Origin: Vibrio ulleungensis
GTDB lineage: Bacteria > Pseudomonadota > Gammaproteobacteria > Enterobacterales > Vibrionaceae
Reading direction: 5' to 3'
DNA: 64,000 bases
NCBI RefSeq assembly: GCF_016900875.1
Contig: NZ_JAFEUM010000001.1
Span: 171,241 to 235,240 of the forward strand
Below the pieces are notes generated by a model. The model made no database searches. It saw only the letters and a list, made by a program, of their open reading frames with translations, and was not told where the DNA came from. Both the position numbers and the translations under genes were made by a program. This document shows, piece by piece, positions 1-8,764 of the stretch; the stretch's first letter is position 1, and every line of letters begins with the position of its first letter.

Positions 1-2
1 TA

Positions 3-329
3 GTTGTTCCTTGCAGCGGATGGTACGAATGGTCGACGCAACAAGGGGTAAAGCAAAAGTTTTTGTTTGAAGGCCAAAGCCCCGTTCTCTATATGGCAGG
101 CGTTGTCGTAGATGGGAATGTCGTCACCTTAACTCGCTCGCCGACGGAGCAGTGCAGTCATTACCACCACCGTATGCCTCTTATTCTTCATCACGACCAA
201 ATAACGCCTTGGGTACTTGGCACGATTGACGAGCGCGCACATCTGCTTAATGTGCTGCCTGACGAAGAGTTTATCATTTCAAATGCCGAGCCCCCAGCTA
301 AACCAAGCGCACAAATGTCTCTGTTTTAG
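3..329 (+). CDS. SRAP/YedK (HMCES-like) protein, C-terminal part
   Basis: This is the 3' part of a gene that begins before the window; the open frame runs in from the left edge. The 108 visible residues contain the SRAP signature GWYEW at about residues 5-9 of the fragment and the H-R-M-P-L-I-L block (near nucleotide 170) that carries the active-site histidine of this family. SRAP proteins such as E. coli YedK shield abasic sites in single-stranded DNA by forming a thiazolidine crosslink through Cys2, which lies outside the window. The protein ends in a short proline/alanine-rich tail. Family identity is fairly certain; the N-terminus and the catalytic cysteine cannot be checked here. Confidence 0.8.
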   Translation, partial: VVPCSGWYEWSTQQGVKQKFLFEGQSPVLYMAGVVVDGNVVTLTRSPTEQCSHYHHRMPLILHHDQITPWVLGTIDERAHLLNVLPDEEFIISNAEPPAKPSAQMSLF

Positions 330-503
330 ATCTAAATCTTATCGCTATGTTTTCCCGTTCTGTCTAATGTTTGTCTTTACAGTGTAAATCCAAGTACAAC
401 GCGAGCGTTATGGCTTTGAAGAGTTATTCTGATGTCTAATCTGAAGCAGTGATTTAAGGAGATTTTCTGTCTGTGGGGGGATTAAGAAGGTTGAGATTAG
501 TAA

Positions 504-537
504 TGGAAAGAGGGCAGTTTGACGGCCCTCTCTTTCT
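504..537 (-). terminator. Hairpin terminator of the YdcH-like gene
   Basis: An inverted repeat pairs GAAAGAGGGC with GCCCTCTCTTTC, with an 8-9 base loop, starting 9 bases beyond the stop codon of the minus-strand gene. There is no long T tract, so it may be a weak or bidirectional terminator. The rest of the 330-545 gap holds no convincing gene. Confidence 0.5.
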
Positions 538-545
538 ATAAGGCT

Positions 546-779
546 CTATTTGAATTGACTAAACAGAGCATCTTTTAAATCTGCTCGTTGAGCCTTTAGG
601 CGGTGCATTTCGATGTCATCGATAGGAGAGTCTCTTAATTCCAGGGTGCGAATTTCTTTATCTAGTGCATTGTAAGCTTTGGTGTCTTCAGCAAACTTGC
701 TGTCACTGTTGAGCAAGGTTTGGATTTGATCTTTGTACTCGGGGAAGTCGTGCAAAAGGGAGTGATTTTCTCCTAACAT
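546..779 (-). CDS. YdcH-family (DUF465) small protein
   Basis: A 77-residue charged, largely helical protein. It has the DUF465/YdcH layout: an N-terminal F-P-E-Y-K-D motif (about residues 12-17), a middle segment with N-A-L-D-K-E-I, and the R-L-K-A-Q-R-A-D-L-K-D block near the C-terminus. I chose the ATG at 777-779 because it is preceded by AAGAGG at good spacing and gives the family's usual length of about 75 residues; an upstream ATG would add 25 unconserved residues. The molecular role of the family is unknown. Monocistronic, with a hairpin at its 3' side. Confidence 0.75.
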   Translation of the reverse strand: MLGENHSLLHDFPEYKDQIQTLLNSDSKFAEDTKAYNALDKEIRTLELRDSPIDDIEMHRLKAQRADLKDALFSQFK

Positions 780-896
780 AGTGCGTAGCCTCTTATTTAA
801 TTGAAGTCGTTTGGGAACCCAATTTAAGCGTAGGTAGTCTTTGTCAAAAAGCAAAATTTACACCCAAAATCTGAGACTAATTGCCGCTTATAAAAA

Positions 897-925
897 AGCC
901 CCTCTGCATCAAATCAAGAGGGGCT
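897..925 (-). terminator. Rho-independent terminator of the lap operon
   Basis: Inverted repeat AGCCCCTCT / AGAGGGGCT with an 11-base loop, followed on the minus strand by a run of six T. It lies about 38 bases after the lapB stop codon and marks the end of the operon. Confidence 0.85.
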
Positions 926-962
926 AACTGTGGCTACGGTTTGGCAGTTGTACAAACCGAAG

Positions 963-3077
963 TTAACTGCCGCCTTTCACTTTGCCTTGTTGTAGGTCTT
1001 TCAGTACTTGCTCTTTAGGGCCATCAGCGATGATAGCGCCTTTCTCCATGACAATTAGCCGATCAACAACGTCTAGCATGCTGGTTTTGTGGGTGATCAA
1101 TAACAGCGTCTCATCGTCTTTAAGCTGGCGCAGTTGCGTTTTAATGTGCATCTCGGAGCGATTGTCCATGGCGCTGGTTGGCTCATCCATGATCAGTATC
1201 GGTGGACGCCCCAGTAATGCTCGAGCAATAGCAACAGACTGCCGTTGGCCACCAGAGAGCAATTGACCGCTTTCACCTACTTGCCTTTCTAATCCCGCAG
1301 GATCCTGCTGAGTGAAGGCGGTGACACCAGCACGCTGCGCCGCTTCCATCACTTCACGGTCATCCACTATGGTTTGTCCCAAGGTGATGTTGTCACGAAT
1401 GCTACCAAAGAACAGTTGGGTGTCTTGAGGCACGCAACCAATATTTCGGCGTAGGTCGACATGGTGTAGCTGCGATATGTCAGTTTCATCAATACGAATA
1501 TAGCCCTGAGTGGGAAGGTATAATCCCATAATCAAGCGCTCGAGCGTAGTCTTGCCCGAGCCTATTCGGCCGATGACCGCGACCTTTTCACCTTGTTTGA
1601 TGCGCAAAGATAGGTTTCGAATTGACGGCATCGGTGCTTCTGGGTAGTTAAACGTCACGTTCTCGAGTTCAATGTTACCTTGCAATACCGGACGGTGGAT
1701 GTATCGCTGACCTTCTACTTGTTCATCGGGCGTTTGCATGATCTGCTCAATAATGGTCATGGCTGACTTGGCTTGGTTGTATCGTGTTGAGAGCACAGCG
1801 ATTTGAATCATTGGGCCGATAGCGCGGCTACTAAGCATCGTAGCGGCAATCAAACCACCCATGCTCAACTCGCCTTCCGAAATCAGATACACACCCACAA
1901 TGATCATTCCAACGCTACAGAGCTGCTGAACCAAAGAGGCGCTATTTTGAATAGAGTCCGTTAAGCGGCGTGATTTAATGGCCCAGTTAGACATGTGTGC
2001 GACGGCTTCTTCCCATCGATACTGGAAGTGACTTTGTGCATTAAATAACTTAACCGACTCAAGCCCTACAAGGCTTTCTACTAGGTTTGCGTATTTCTGC
2101 GACGATAGTCTCGACCCTTCCTCAATACTGCGTCTTAGAGGTCCCTGAATAATCAAAGAGTGGATCAATAGCAGCACGATACCAATGATTGGAACAATCA
2201 CTACAGGGCCAGCGACAAGCCAAATCACAACCAAAAACAGAATGGCGAAGGGAAGGTCTATAAGAGATGAAATCGTTGCAGAGGTGAAAAACTCGCGAAT
2301 AGACTCGAACTCTTGCAAATGTTTGGCAAACGCTCCCGTTGACGCGGGTTTCGCTTCCATTCTCATTCCCAGTACTTTCTCGTACAGTTTAGATGAGATG
2401 AGTACGTCCGACTTTTTCCCAGCAACATCAATAAAATAGGCGCGTAGAGATTTAAGTGCAAAGTCGAACAGAAACACCACCAGCACCCCTGACGAGAGGA
2501 CCCACAAAGTATCAAAGGCAAGGTTGGGGACGACTTTGTCATACACCAATCGAGTAAACATGGGGGTGGCTAACGCAAACAGGTTGATGAGTATCGTTGC
2601 GATCAACACGTCACGATAAATGTGTTTGGATTGAAAGAGTGTACCCCAGAACCAGTGCCCCTCTTTGGGTTTTAATACCTCTGGCGAGCGCTGATCAAAC
2701 TGAAACTGCTTTTTAAGTAAAAACAGTCGGCCGATGTAGTGCTGCTCTAGTTCACTAAGAGACTGAGAAATAGGCACGTTATGAGAGTCTGGAGTGACGA
2801 CCTCCGCCTGTTGAGACTCGGTATCAATGCTCAGTAACACACAAGCTTGACCCGACTCCAGCAGCAAAACCGCTGGTAAGCTGATAGTAGAAATATCGGC
2901 CAGAGACTTTTTATGTTCTTGGGCGAGTAGCCCCGCACGACTGGCAGCGCGTGTGAATAAAAATGGGGTGAGCTGCCCATCGGCAAGAGGTAAGCCGTTA
3001 ACCAGCGCCTCGGGAGAATTTGAAAGCCCATAGTAGCGGCTCACATAGATAAGAGAGTGAAGCAATGCATCTTGCAT
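963..3077 (-). CDS. lapB: LapB-type type I secretion ATPase/permease
   Basis: A 704-residue ABC exporter of the LapB/HlyB kind that powers secretion of a large repeat adhesin through a type I system with LapC and a TolC-like outer-membrane partner. Residues 1 to about 130 form a C39-like domain that lacks the catalytic cysteine, as usual for transporters that do not cleave their substrate. About 150-440 is the membrane domain with several hydrophobic segments. The nucleotide-binding domain has Walker A G-R-I-G-S-G-K-T-T near residue 500, signature LSGGQRQ near 605 and Walker B I-L-I-M-D-E-P near 630. It is the last gene of the lap operon, 15 bases after lapD. Confidence 0.9.
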   Translation of the reverse strand: MQDALLHSLIYVSRYYGLSNSPEALVNGLPLADGQLTPFLFTRAASRAGLLAQEHKKSLADISTISLPAVLLLESGQACVLLSIDTESQQAEVVTPDSHNVPISQSLSELEQHYIGRLFLLKKQFQFDQRSPEVLKPKEGHWFWGTLFQSKHIYRDVLIATILINLFALATPMFTRLVYDKVVPNLAFDTLWVLSSGVLVVFLFDFALKSLRAYFIDVAGKKSDVLISSKLYEKVLGMRMEAKPASTGAFAKHLQEFESIREFFTSATISSLIDLPFAILFLVVIWLVAGPVVIVPIIGIVLLLIHSLIIQGPLRRSIEEGSRLSSQKYANLVESLVGLESVKLFNAQSHFQYRWEEAVAHMSNWAIKSRRLTDSIQNSASLVQQLCSVGMIIVGVYLISEGELSMGGLIAATMLSSRAIGPMIQIAVLSTRYNQAKSAMTIIEQIMQTPDEQVEGQRYIHRPVLQGNIELENVTFNYPEAPMPSIRNLSLRIKQGEKVAVIGRIGSGKTTLERLIMGLYLPTQGYIRIDETDISQLHHVDLRRNIGCVPQDTQLFFGSIRDNITLGQTIVDDREVMEAAQRAGVTAFTQQDPAGLERQVGESGQLLSGGQRQSVAIARALLGRPPILIMDEPTSAMDNRSEMHIKTQLRQLKDDETLLLITHKTSMLDVVDRLIVMEKGAIIADGPKEQVLKDLQQGKVKGGS

Positions 3078-3092
3078 AAGTAATCTAACCGC

Positions 3093-5003
3093 TTATTGAT
3101 TAACAATGAAACCTTGGAACACATCGACATAGTGTTCCAGCAAAAAGTCGAGTTGATCTTGAGTCTCGACTCGCGACGCAATGGTCTTAATACCCAAGTT
3201 TTGCGCAGTACGGGCCACCGAGGTTAACGTGAATTTTTGCTGTTCGTCTTCCAATTGGTGCGTGTATAAATAATCCAGCTTCACGTAGTTAGGGTTAGCC
3301 TGTTTAATGTATTCCAAACTGTGGAAACGACGGCCGTAGTGATCGATACCAAACAGCGCTCCTTGATGTTCAATCGCCTGACAAAGCAGCGCAGTGTGAT
3401 GTTGATTGTCGATAAAGCTGCTTTCAGGGATCTCAAAGTGCAGCATTGAGCAGATTGATGAGTGTTTTGCTAACGTGTCATTCAACCAGCGAATAAAGCT
3501 AGGTTGTTCAATACTGCTTGGGGTAAGGTTGATTGCGATGGGTGTGGTAATTTCTTTTGACTCGAGTTTTTCTATCATCGAGGCAATGACGTATTCATCA
3601 AACAGTGCTCCGGATTTGAGCTGATCGAGAGCAAACAGGAATTGATTCGCACCTGCACGCTCACCATTGATCTCAATAGCGGAAAGAACTTCTTGGTGGT
3701 AGATATTGCCTTGCGCATCTTTGGCCGCTTGAAAGCGAAAGGCGACGCTGTCATTGGTGATGGCTTCTTGCACCGCCGTTAACCATTGCTGCTTGCCCAA
3801 ACTGGTGTGCTGCTGCTTGCTGCCAACGAAACCAAAGCTAATTTCTGGCTGAGAGAGCGCCAGTGACAATGCGTTGTCGAGCTGCGACAAAATTGCGCCT
3901 TTATCGCTTGGAGCATCGTTAAACAGCACCCCAGCAAATAAATCTTTCTCTGCAGTGCCCAGAGGATCAGGACGCAGGTTAGTGGCGTAGCTGTACAAAT
4001 TGTCAAAAATATCTTTCAGCTCTTGCTCGCCAACATTAGGGATAATAAACGCGAACTCATCGACGCTGAGTCGAGCTATAACGGTATCTTGTGTTGGACG
4101 GGTTGCTTCAAAATGCTCGCCCATACTGCTAACCAACTTGTCAGCTTGTTCGTAATTGAGTTCGTCGTAAGCGGTTTTTATGAAAGGTGCTTTGATAAGT
4201 GCTAATCCACCAGTCGCACTTTCTTCTAACCATTGAGTGACTTGCCCCATATAGAAACTACGGTTACCAAGTTTAGATACAGGATCCATGTAGGCTTGTT
4301 GTCTGAGCGCTTCCGCTTCGTTGGCTTGTTGAATAAAGCTGGCTTCAACTTGTTTTGCCATCGAATTAATGCCTGCCACAACTGGGATCAACTCTTTAGT
4401 GTTTGGTAATGGAAGAGGCTCGCCAAACTGCTTGTTTGCCACTTGGCGCATTTTGGTTGAAATGGCGTTGAGTGGGGTGAGTGCTTTACGCACCAATACA
4501 GAAATTGCGAACACCCCAAACAGCAGCGTCGAAATAAACAGCAGTCCAAGATTGTTTACGGTTTTCCAGAGCTGAGCATAGGCTTGACCTGGATGAGAAA
4601 TAATTTCAACTTCAGCCAACTGCATCCAGCCACTTGTGACAATACGTTTATCGTGCTGTGGATAGAACAGGCCAAGGTCGACAAACCATTTTGGGGTATG
4701 GCTTGCGGTGATGGGGTAAGAGCGAACAATTTCATGACCATCATCCAAAAATACCAACCGAACCACCGAATATGAACTGCCATCAAACAGGGCATTTATG
4801 ACCGACTCAGCGGCAACATGATCTTTATCCTGTAGATAGGGCGCGAGAGCCAACCCCACAGTATTAATTGTGTTGTGCACTTCGGAGCGTTGCTGCTCAA
4901 TCAGGTAATTCTGTGTCGATCGAAACTCAATGGTAAATACCGCGCTCAGTAGCAAGGTAAAGACCAAGATCATTCCAATCACTAGTTGTCGAGATAGTGT
5001 CAT
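3093..5003 (-). CDS. lapD: LapD, inner-membrane c-di-GMP receptor
   Basis: A 636-residue inside-out signalling protein. It has an N-terminal membrane helix (about 8-25), a periplasmic domain (about 26-150), a second helix (about 152-172), HAMP, a degenerate GGDEF (S-V-D-E-F near residue 318) and a degenerate EAL (E-V-L near residue 437). Loss of both catalytic signatures fits a receptor rather than an enzyme. In the Pseudomonas system, c-di-GMP bound to the EAL domain makes the periplasmic output domain sequester the protease LapG so the adhesin stays on the surface. lapG lies directly upstream (13 bases) and lapB downstream, which supports this role. Confidence 0.93.
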   Translation of the reverse strand: MTLSRQLVIGMILVFTLLLSAVFTIEFRSTQNYLIEQQRSEVHNTINTVGLALAPYLQDKDHVAAESVINALFDGSSYSVVRLVFLDDGHEIVRSYPITASHTPKWFVDLGLFYPQHDKRIVTSGWMQLAEVEIISHPGQAYAQLWKTVNNLGLLFISTLLFGVFAISVLVRKALTPLNAISTKMRQVANKQFGEPLPLPNTKELIPVVAGINSMAKQVEASFIQQANEAEALRQQAYMDPVSKLGNRSFYMGQVTQWLEESATGGLALIKAPFIKTAYDELNYEQADKLVSSMGEHFEATRPTQDTVIARLSVDEFAFIIPNVGEQELKDIFDNLYSYATNLRPDPLGTAEKDLFAGVLFNDAPSDKGAILSQLDNALSLALSQPEISFGFVGSKQQHTSLGKQQWLTAVQEAITNDSVAFRFQAAKDAQGNIYHQEVLSAIEINGERAGANQFLFALDQLKSGALFDEYVIASMIEKLESKEITTPIAINLTPSSIEQPSFIRWLNDTLAKHSSICSMLHFEIPESSFIDNQHHTALLCQAIEHQGALFGIDHYGRRFHSLEYIKQANPNYVKLDYLYTHQLEDEQQKFTLTSVARTAQNLGIKTIASRVETQDQLDFLLEHYVDVFQGFIVNQ

Positions 5004-5016
5004 AATCGTTACTCGT

Positions 5017-5673
5017 TCAGTATTTTAATACAGGCAGCTTGAGCGACAGGTCGCGCTCTCGCTGTTGCAAATTGTTCCATAAGCTCAACCGAGAAGAGTT
5101 TCCAGCAAGTTTGCCTGATGGGTTCTCTTTCATGATCCAAAGGTGCTGAGCATTAAAGCTGTAAATCGGCAGTAAATCGTTGCGAGCCGTCGCAGGCAGT
5201 ACAGATTTGTTCAAGTTGTCCAATATGATTGGTACGGCGCTCGGTGTGGAGTAGTAAGCCAACACCATATGAAATTGGTTAAGCTCCAACGCCTTTACGT
5301 AAATGAGGCGTAGCTTGTTGTCGGATACACCCAGTTCACGCAATGAAAAATATTTGGCGATAGTAAAGTCTTCACAATCCCCTGCATTGGCACCTAAAAA
5401 TTCAAGCGGGGTCGCCCAGTAGTCACTCTGACCCCACAAATCGATATCGTCGACAAAGTTGAGCTGATTAAAAAACTGATTCACCTGCTCAATTTTTTGC
5501 TGCTCTGGCTGCGAATGCAGGTCGGCAATTAAGTTACGCCAAGCAGTGACTCGTCGACCTGCTGCCTCACCATAAAGCGACTCGACCGCAGATACCCACC
5601 TTTGCTCTTGCGTATTTAGCGCTGCAGTAAAGCCGCTTAATAACGCTAGTGATATCCATATCCAAAAACGCAA
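5017..5673 (-). CDS. lapG: LapG, periplasmic adhesin-releasing cysteine protease
   Basis: A 218-residue bacterial transglutaminase-like cysteine proteinase. The catalytic triad is visible: Cys100 in G-D-C-E-D-F, His135 in N-Q-F-H-M-V, and Asp152 in I-L-D-N-L. A short N-terminal hydrophobic segment serves as export signal. LapG clips the N-terminal anchor of LapA-type adhesins when c-di-GMP falls, releasing cells from biofilm. The best start is a TTG at 5671-5673 with GGA seven bases upstream; no in-frame ATG gives a complete signal peptide, so translation may be weak or coupled to lapC, which ends 9 bases upstream. Family identity is secure. Confidence 0.92.
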   Translation of the reverse strand: MRFWIWISLALLSGFTAALNTQEQRWVSAVESLYGEAAGRRVTAWRNLIADLHSQPEQQKIEQVNQFFNQLNFVDDIDLWGQSDYWATPLEFLGANAGDCEDFTIAKYFSLRELGVSDNKLRLIYVKALELNQFHMVLAYYSTPSAVPIILDNLNKSVLPATARNDLLPIYSFNAQHLWIMKENPSGKLAGNSSRLSLWNNLQQRERDLSLKLPVLKY

Positions 5674-5682
5674 AGGGTGTTC

Positions 5683-7074
5683 CTACTCTTTCAGCGCGTT
5701 GCTGCCGGTACTAATAATCGGCTTAAGCAAGTAATCGAGCAGAGTTCGTTTTCCGGTAATAATGTCTACGGTGGCCGTCATACCTGGGATGATAGGAAGC
5801 TCTCCCTGCTGGCCAAACTCTGTTTTGTCGGTGCGTATTCTGACTAAGTAGTAACTGTTGCCTTCTTCATCTTGAATGGTATCGGCACTGATGTGTTCAA
5901 GTTGTCCTTGTAAGCCGCCATAGCGAGTAAAGTCATACGCCGAAAATTTCACAATAGCCGGCAATCCTGGACGTAAAAAAGCGATGTCTTTGGGGAGAAT
6001 GTTGGCTTCAACCAGTAGGGTATCTTCTGTTGGGACGATTTCTACAATGTCCATGCCAGGCTGAACCACACCGCCCACGGTATTAACATAGAGTTTCTTA
6101 ATTGTGCCTGTTACTGGCGATATCACTGTGGTTCTGTTGACCTTGTCTTGCAGGCCAATGGTCGATTCGGTTAATGAAGACAATTCATCTTGCACGTTAT
6201 TGAGTTTTTCTTGCTGCTCAGAACGAAAGTTTTGCGCCGCTTCTATACGCGCAAATACCGCTTCACGACTGGCGGATTCAAGCACAGGTACGGTGAGTTG
6301 CGAAGAGGTGAGCTCTCGCTTAGTGTCGTTGACTTGACGCTGCAGTTTTAATAACTCGACCTTAGGCACAATGCCTTCGTCGGCGAGTGGCTGAGTGAGC
6401 TCGAGCTCTGCTTGAGCAAACTGATAGCCCTCTTCGAGGCTTCGAATGCGAGCATTTATCTCAACGAGGTCTTGTTGTTTTTGAGCCACTTGTTGATCGA
6501 GACGACTGATTTGGTTACGTAAATTAAGAAGATCTTGGCGGTATTCCACTTTTTGACGAGACGCGAGTTGAGGATTTTCTTGTTCAAACGAGGGTGGGAA
6601 AGCAAGCTTGTTAAGGTCGATGATGACGCTTTCCTTCCAATTACCAAGGTTCACATCTTCGCTGATTTGCACACTGCTAACAGATGCAGAAAGTTGCAAA
6701 ACGCTCGCCGTTAGGTTGAGAACCTGCTGCTCGCGTTCACGAAAGTCCGATCGAAAGCGGGTGTCATCAATGAGCAGCAGTTGTTGGCCCTCGACAACTT
6801 GCGCGCCTTCTCGAACTAGGATCTCTTTAACGACGCCGCCTTCCAGGTTTTGCACCACCTGTAATTGGGAGCTTGGGATCACTTTTCCTGAGCCTACAGT
6901 CACTTTGTCGATCTCTGCCCAGTGCGCCCAAGCAATGGCACAGCCAAAAAACAGCACCAATATCCATAATAAAATACGCGCGTGAGACGGGGTGTTTAAC
7001 AGAATTGCCGCGGTTTTGTCGTCGACAAAATCCAATTCGTCTGCACTGAGCCGCTTAAGATCTTTTTTGTCCAT
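5683..7074 (-). CDS. lapC: LapC, HlyD-family membrane fusion protein of a type I secretion system
   Basis: A 463-residue periplasmic adaptor. It has one N-terminal transmembrane helix (about 31-52, I-L-L-W-I-L-V-L-F-F-G), a biotinyl/lipoyl-like half motif (G-S-G-K-V-I-P and N-L-E-G-G-V-V-K-E-I), a long coiled-coil hairpin (about 140-310) and a C-terminal beta-barrel ending in G-M-T-A-T-V-D-I-I-T-G, the classic HlyD-family tail signature. It links LapB in the inner membrane to the outer-membrane channel. It is the first gene of the operon; a GGAAG lies just upstream of the ATG. Neither the outer-membrane factor nor the adhesin is in this window. Confidence 0.92.
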   Translation of the reverse strand: MDKKDLKRLSADELDFVDDKTAAILLNTPSHARILLWILVLFFGCAIAWAHWAEIDKVTVGSGKVIPSSQLQVVQNLEGGVVKEILVREGAQVVEGQQLLLIDDTRFRSDFREREQQVLNLTASVLQLSASVSSVQISEDVNLGNWKESVIIDLNKLAFPPSFEQENPQLASRQKVEYRQDLLNLRNQISRLDQQVAQKQQDLVEINARIRSLEEGYQFAQAELELTQPLADEGIVPKVELLKLQRQVNDTKRELTSSQLTVPVLESASREAVFARIEAAQNFRSEQQEKLNNVQDELSSLTESTIGLQDKVNRTTVISPVTGTIKKLYVNTVGGVVQPGMDIVEIVPTEDTLLVEANILPKDIAFLRPGLPAIVKFSAYDFTRYGGLQGQLEHISADTIQDEEGNSYYLVRIRTDKTEFGQQGELPIIPGMTATVDIITGKRTLLDYLLKPIISTGSNALKE

Positions 7075-7502
7075 ATACTTCCATGTGCTCCCGTATGTCT
7101 ACGGTGAAAAGTGGGTGGGCACTAACTAACTAGAGACAAGCCCGAACCGTGCTGCAAAGCATTCCTTGATTTTTACAGCACACCGTTTGATTTTACGGGG
7201 TTATCACACAAATGTTAAGTCGGGGTTGTACCAACGTGGCAAGTTTCTCATTCCAAAGGTCTATTTGGGCAAGAAAATCGACCACAGCGGCTCTATTTGA
7301 TGTCGAATGATTGATGCAAGCGCCATTTGTCGAATTGAACTTGTATTTAAAAACGCTTCACTCCACAATCCTAAGTAACAGAACTGCAATCACTTTGTGG
7401 CAAACAAGGCGCATACACAGCCTAGTTGCGGTACGCGAAAGTGCGTTGCAAGCGAACAACATCAATGGAATCGATTCACGCCCATACAGCAGGAGACATG
7501 GC
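7075..7502. promoter_or_regulatory. Divergent intergenic region between the lap operon and pdxH
   Basis: A 428-base stretch between lapC (leftward) and pdxH (rightward) must hold both promoters. It is AT-rich around 7160-7230. An open frame continues upstream of pdxH to 7311 but has no ribosome site and no pdxH similarity. I see no convincing operator or RNA gene. Confidence 0.4.
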
Positions 7503-8138
7503 ATGAAACTAGCGGACATTCGTAGAGACTACCTACAAGGTGGACTCCGCCGAGAAGACTTAACCGAGGATCCGATTGAATTTTTCAATCATTGGTTAGA
7601 GCAGGCAGTGAAGGCGCAGTTAACGGATCCAACCGCCATGACTACTGCGACCGTTGACGAAAGAGGCATGCCGTTTCAACGAATCGTGCTACTCAAAAAT
7701 GTCGATGCACAGGGGTTTGTGTTTTACACCAACTTTGAAAGCCGCAAAGCCAAACATCTTCAAAACAATCCAAATATCAGCCTGCATTTCCCTTGGCACC
7801 CCTTAGAGCGACAAGTGCACATTACGGGGCGTGTAGAAAAACTCAGCGCCGCAGAAAATATGAAGTACTTTTTAAGCCGCCCTCACGAAAGCCAAATCGC
7901 GGCATGGGCCAGCAAACAAAGTTCACGCATTTCAGCACGGGGTGTCTTGGAAGGTAAATTTATGGAACTAAAGCAAAAATTCCAACAAGGGGAAGTGCCT
8001 GTACCGGCGTTTTGGGGCGGATATAGGGTGATCCCTGAGTCGATAGAGTTTTGGCAAGGTGGCGCTCATCGCATGCATGATCGCTTTGTGTATACGCGTG
8101 AAGATGATGCGTGGCAGATACAGCGACTTGCTCCATAA
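7503..8138 (+). CDS. pdxH: Pyridoxine/pyridoxamine 5'-phosphate oxidase
   Basis: A 211-residue FMN enzyme that oxidises pyridoxine or pyridoxamine 5'-phosphate to pyridoxal 5'-phosphate in vitamin B6 synthesis and salvage. It begins [10 protein letters not shown], the family's typical N-terminus, has the FMN-binding R-I-V-L-L-K (about 58-63) and Y-T-N-F-E-S-R-K (about 75-82), and ends R-L-A-P. The start at 7503 has AGGAG seven bases upstream; an upstream in-frame extension to 7311 would add 64 residues without family similarity and is not used. E. coli PdxH has 218 residues, so this is full length. Confidence 0.95.
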   Translation: MKLADIRRDYLQGGLRREDLTEDPIEFFNHWLEQAVKAQLTDPTAMTTATVDERGMPFQRIVLLKNVDAQGFVFYTNFESRKAKHLQNNPNISLHFPWHPLERQVHITGRVEKLSAAENMKYFLSRPHESQIAAWASKQSSRISARGVLEGKFMELKQKFQQGEVPVPAFWGGYRVIPESIEFWQGGAHRMHDRFVYTREDDAWQIQRLAP

Positions 8139-8178
8139 CATCACCGATCCAACGCGACCATGCTTCTAGGAGACTCAA

Positions 8179-8688
8179 ATGGATGACACCGCAGCGAAAA
8201 TGACGTTAACAATTGAACCTATTCAGCCCGTTCATGACCTAGCTATTGCCGAGATTATTCGTCAAGTGGGCGAGGAGTTTGGCGCGGTAGGGGACGGGTT
8301 TGGACCTTCAGATGCGGAAGTGGACCACATGAGTCAACACTACAGCCAAGCTAATAAGAGTGTTTACTATGTCGCGCTCGTTGGCTGCAAAGTGGTTGGA
8401 GGCTGTGGTTTGGCCGCTTTTGAGGGAGCGCCTAACCCACAGACGTGTGAACTCAGAAAACTGTTTATTCTGCCCGAGTATCGCGCTTTAGGATTAGGGC
8501 GAAAACTGACTGCAATGTGTTTAGACTTTGCTGAGCAGCAAGGTTACACCCAATGCTATCTCGATACGTTATCGAGCATGTTATCGGCTATTCGCATGTA
8601 TCAAAAGTTTGGCTTCGAGCACCTAGACCAACCTATGCCCGGCACAATCCACAATGGGTGTGATGTATGGATGCAGAAAACTCTATAG
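8179..8688 (+). CDS. GNAT-family N-acetyltransferase
   Basis: A 169-residue GCN5-related acetyltransferase. Motif A is visible as L-F-I-L-P-E-Y-R-A-L-G-L-G-R-K-L (about 93-108), which binds acetyl-CoA, followed by the C-terminal Y-Q-K-F-G-F-E motif. The substrate cannot be told from sequence. It lies 40 bases after pdxH on the same strand with AGGAG before its ATG, so it may be cotranscribed. The same two-gene adjacency does not define a pathway. Confidence 0.85.
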   Translation: MDDTAAKMTLTIEPIQPVHDLAIAEIIRQVGEEFGAVGDGFGPSDAEVDHMSQHYSQANKSVYYVALVGCKVVGGCGLAAFEGAPNPQTCELRKLFILPEYRALGLGRKLTAMCLDFAEQQGYTQCYLDTLSSMLSAIRMYQKFGFEHLDQPMPGTIHNGCDVWMQKTL

Positions 8689-8690
8689 TT

Positions 8691-8748
8691 TAGCCTACCG
8701 AGCACTCACAACGTGAAGTTGTGTCTAGAGTAAAAACCCTTTAGGCTA
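8691..8748. repeat. Nested inverted repeats between the GNAT and patatin genes
   Basis: An outer pair TAGCCTA (8691-8697) / TAGGCTA (8742-8748) encloses an inner perfect hairpin CACAAC-GTGAA-GTTGTG (8707-8723). No T tract follows, so it is not a clear terminator. It could be an RNA fold in the patatin leader or an operator. Confidence 0.35.
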
Positions 8749-8764
8749 GTTATCAGTAGGTTAA

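Noticed and set aside
7311..7502. A longer N-terminus for pdxH
   Set aside because: The extra 64 residues match nothing in PdxH and the ATG at 7503 has a good ribosome site and the family start.
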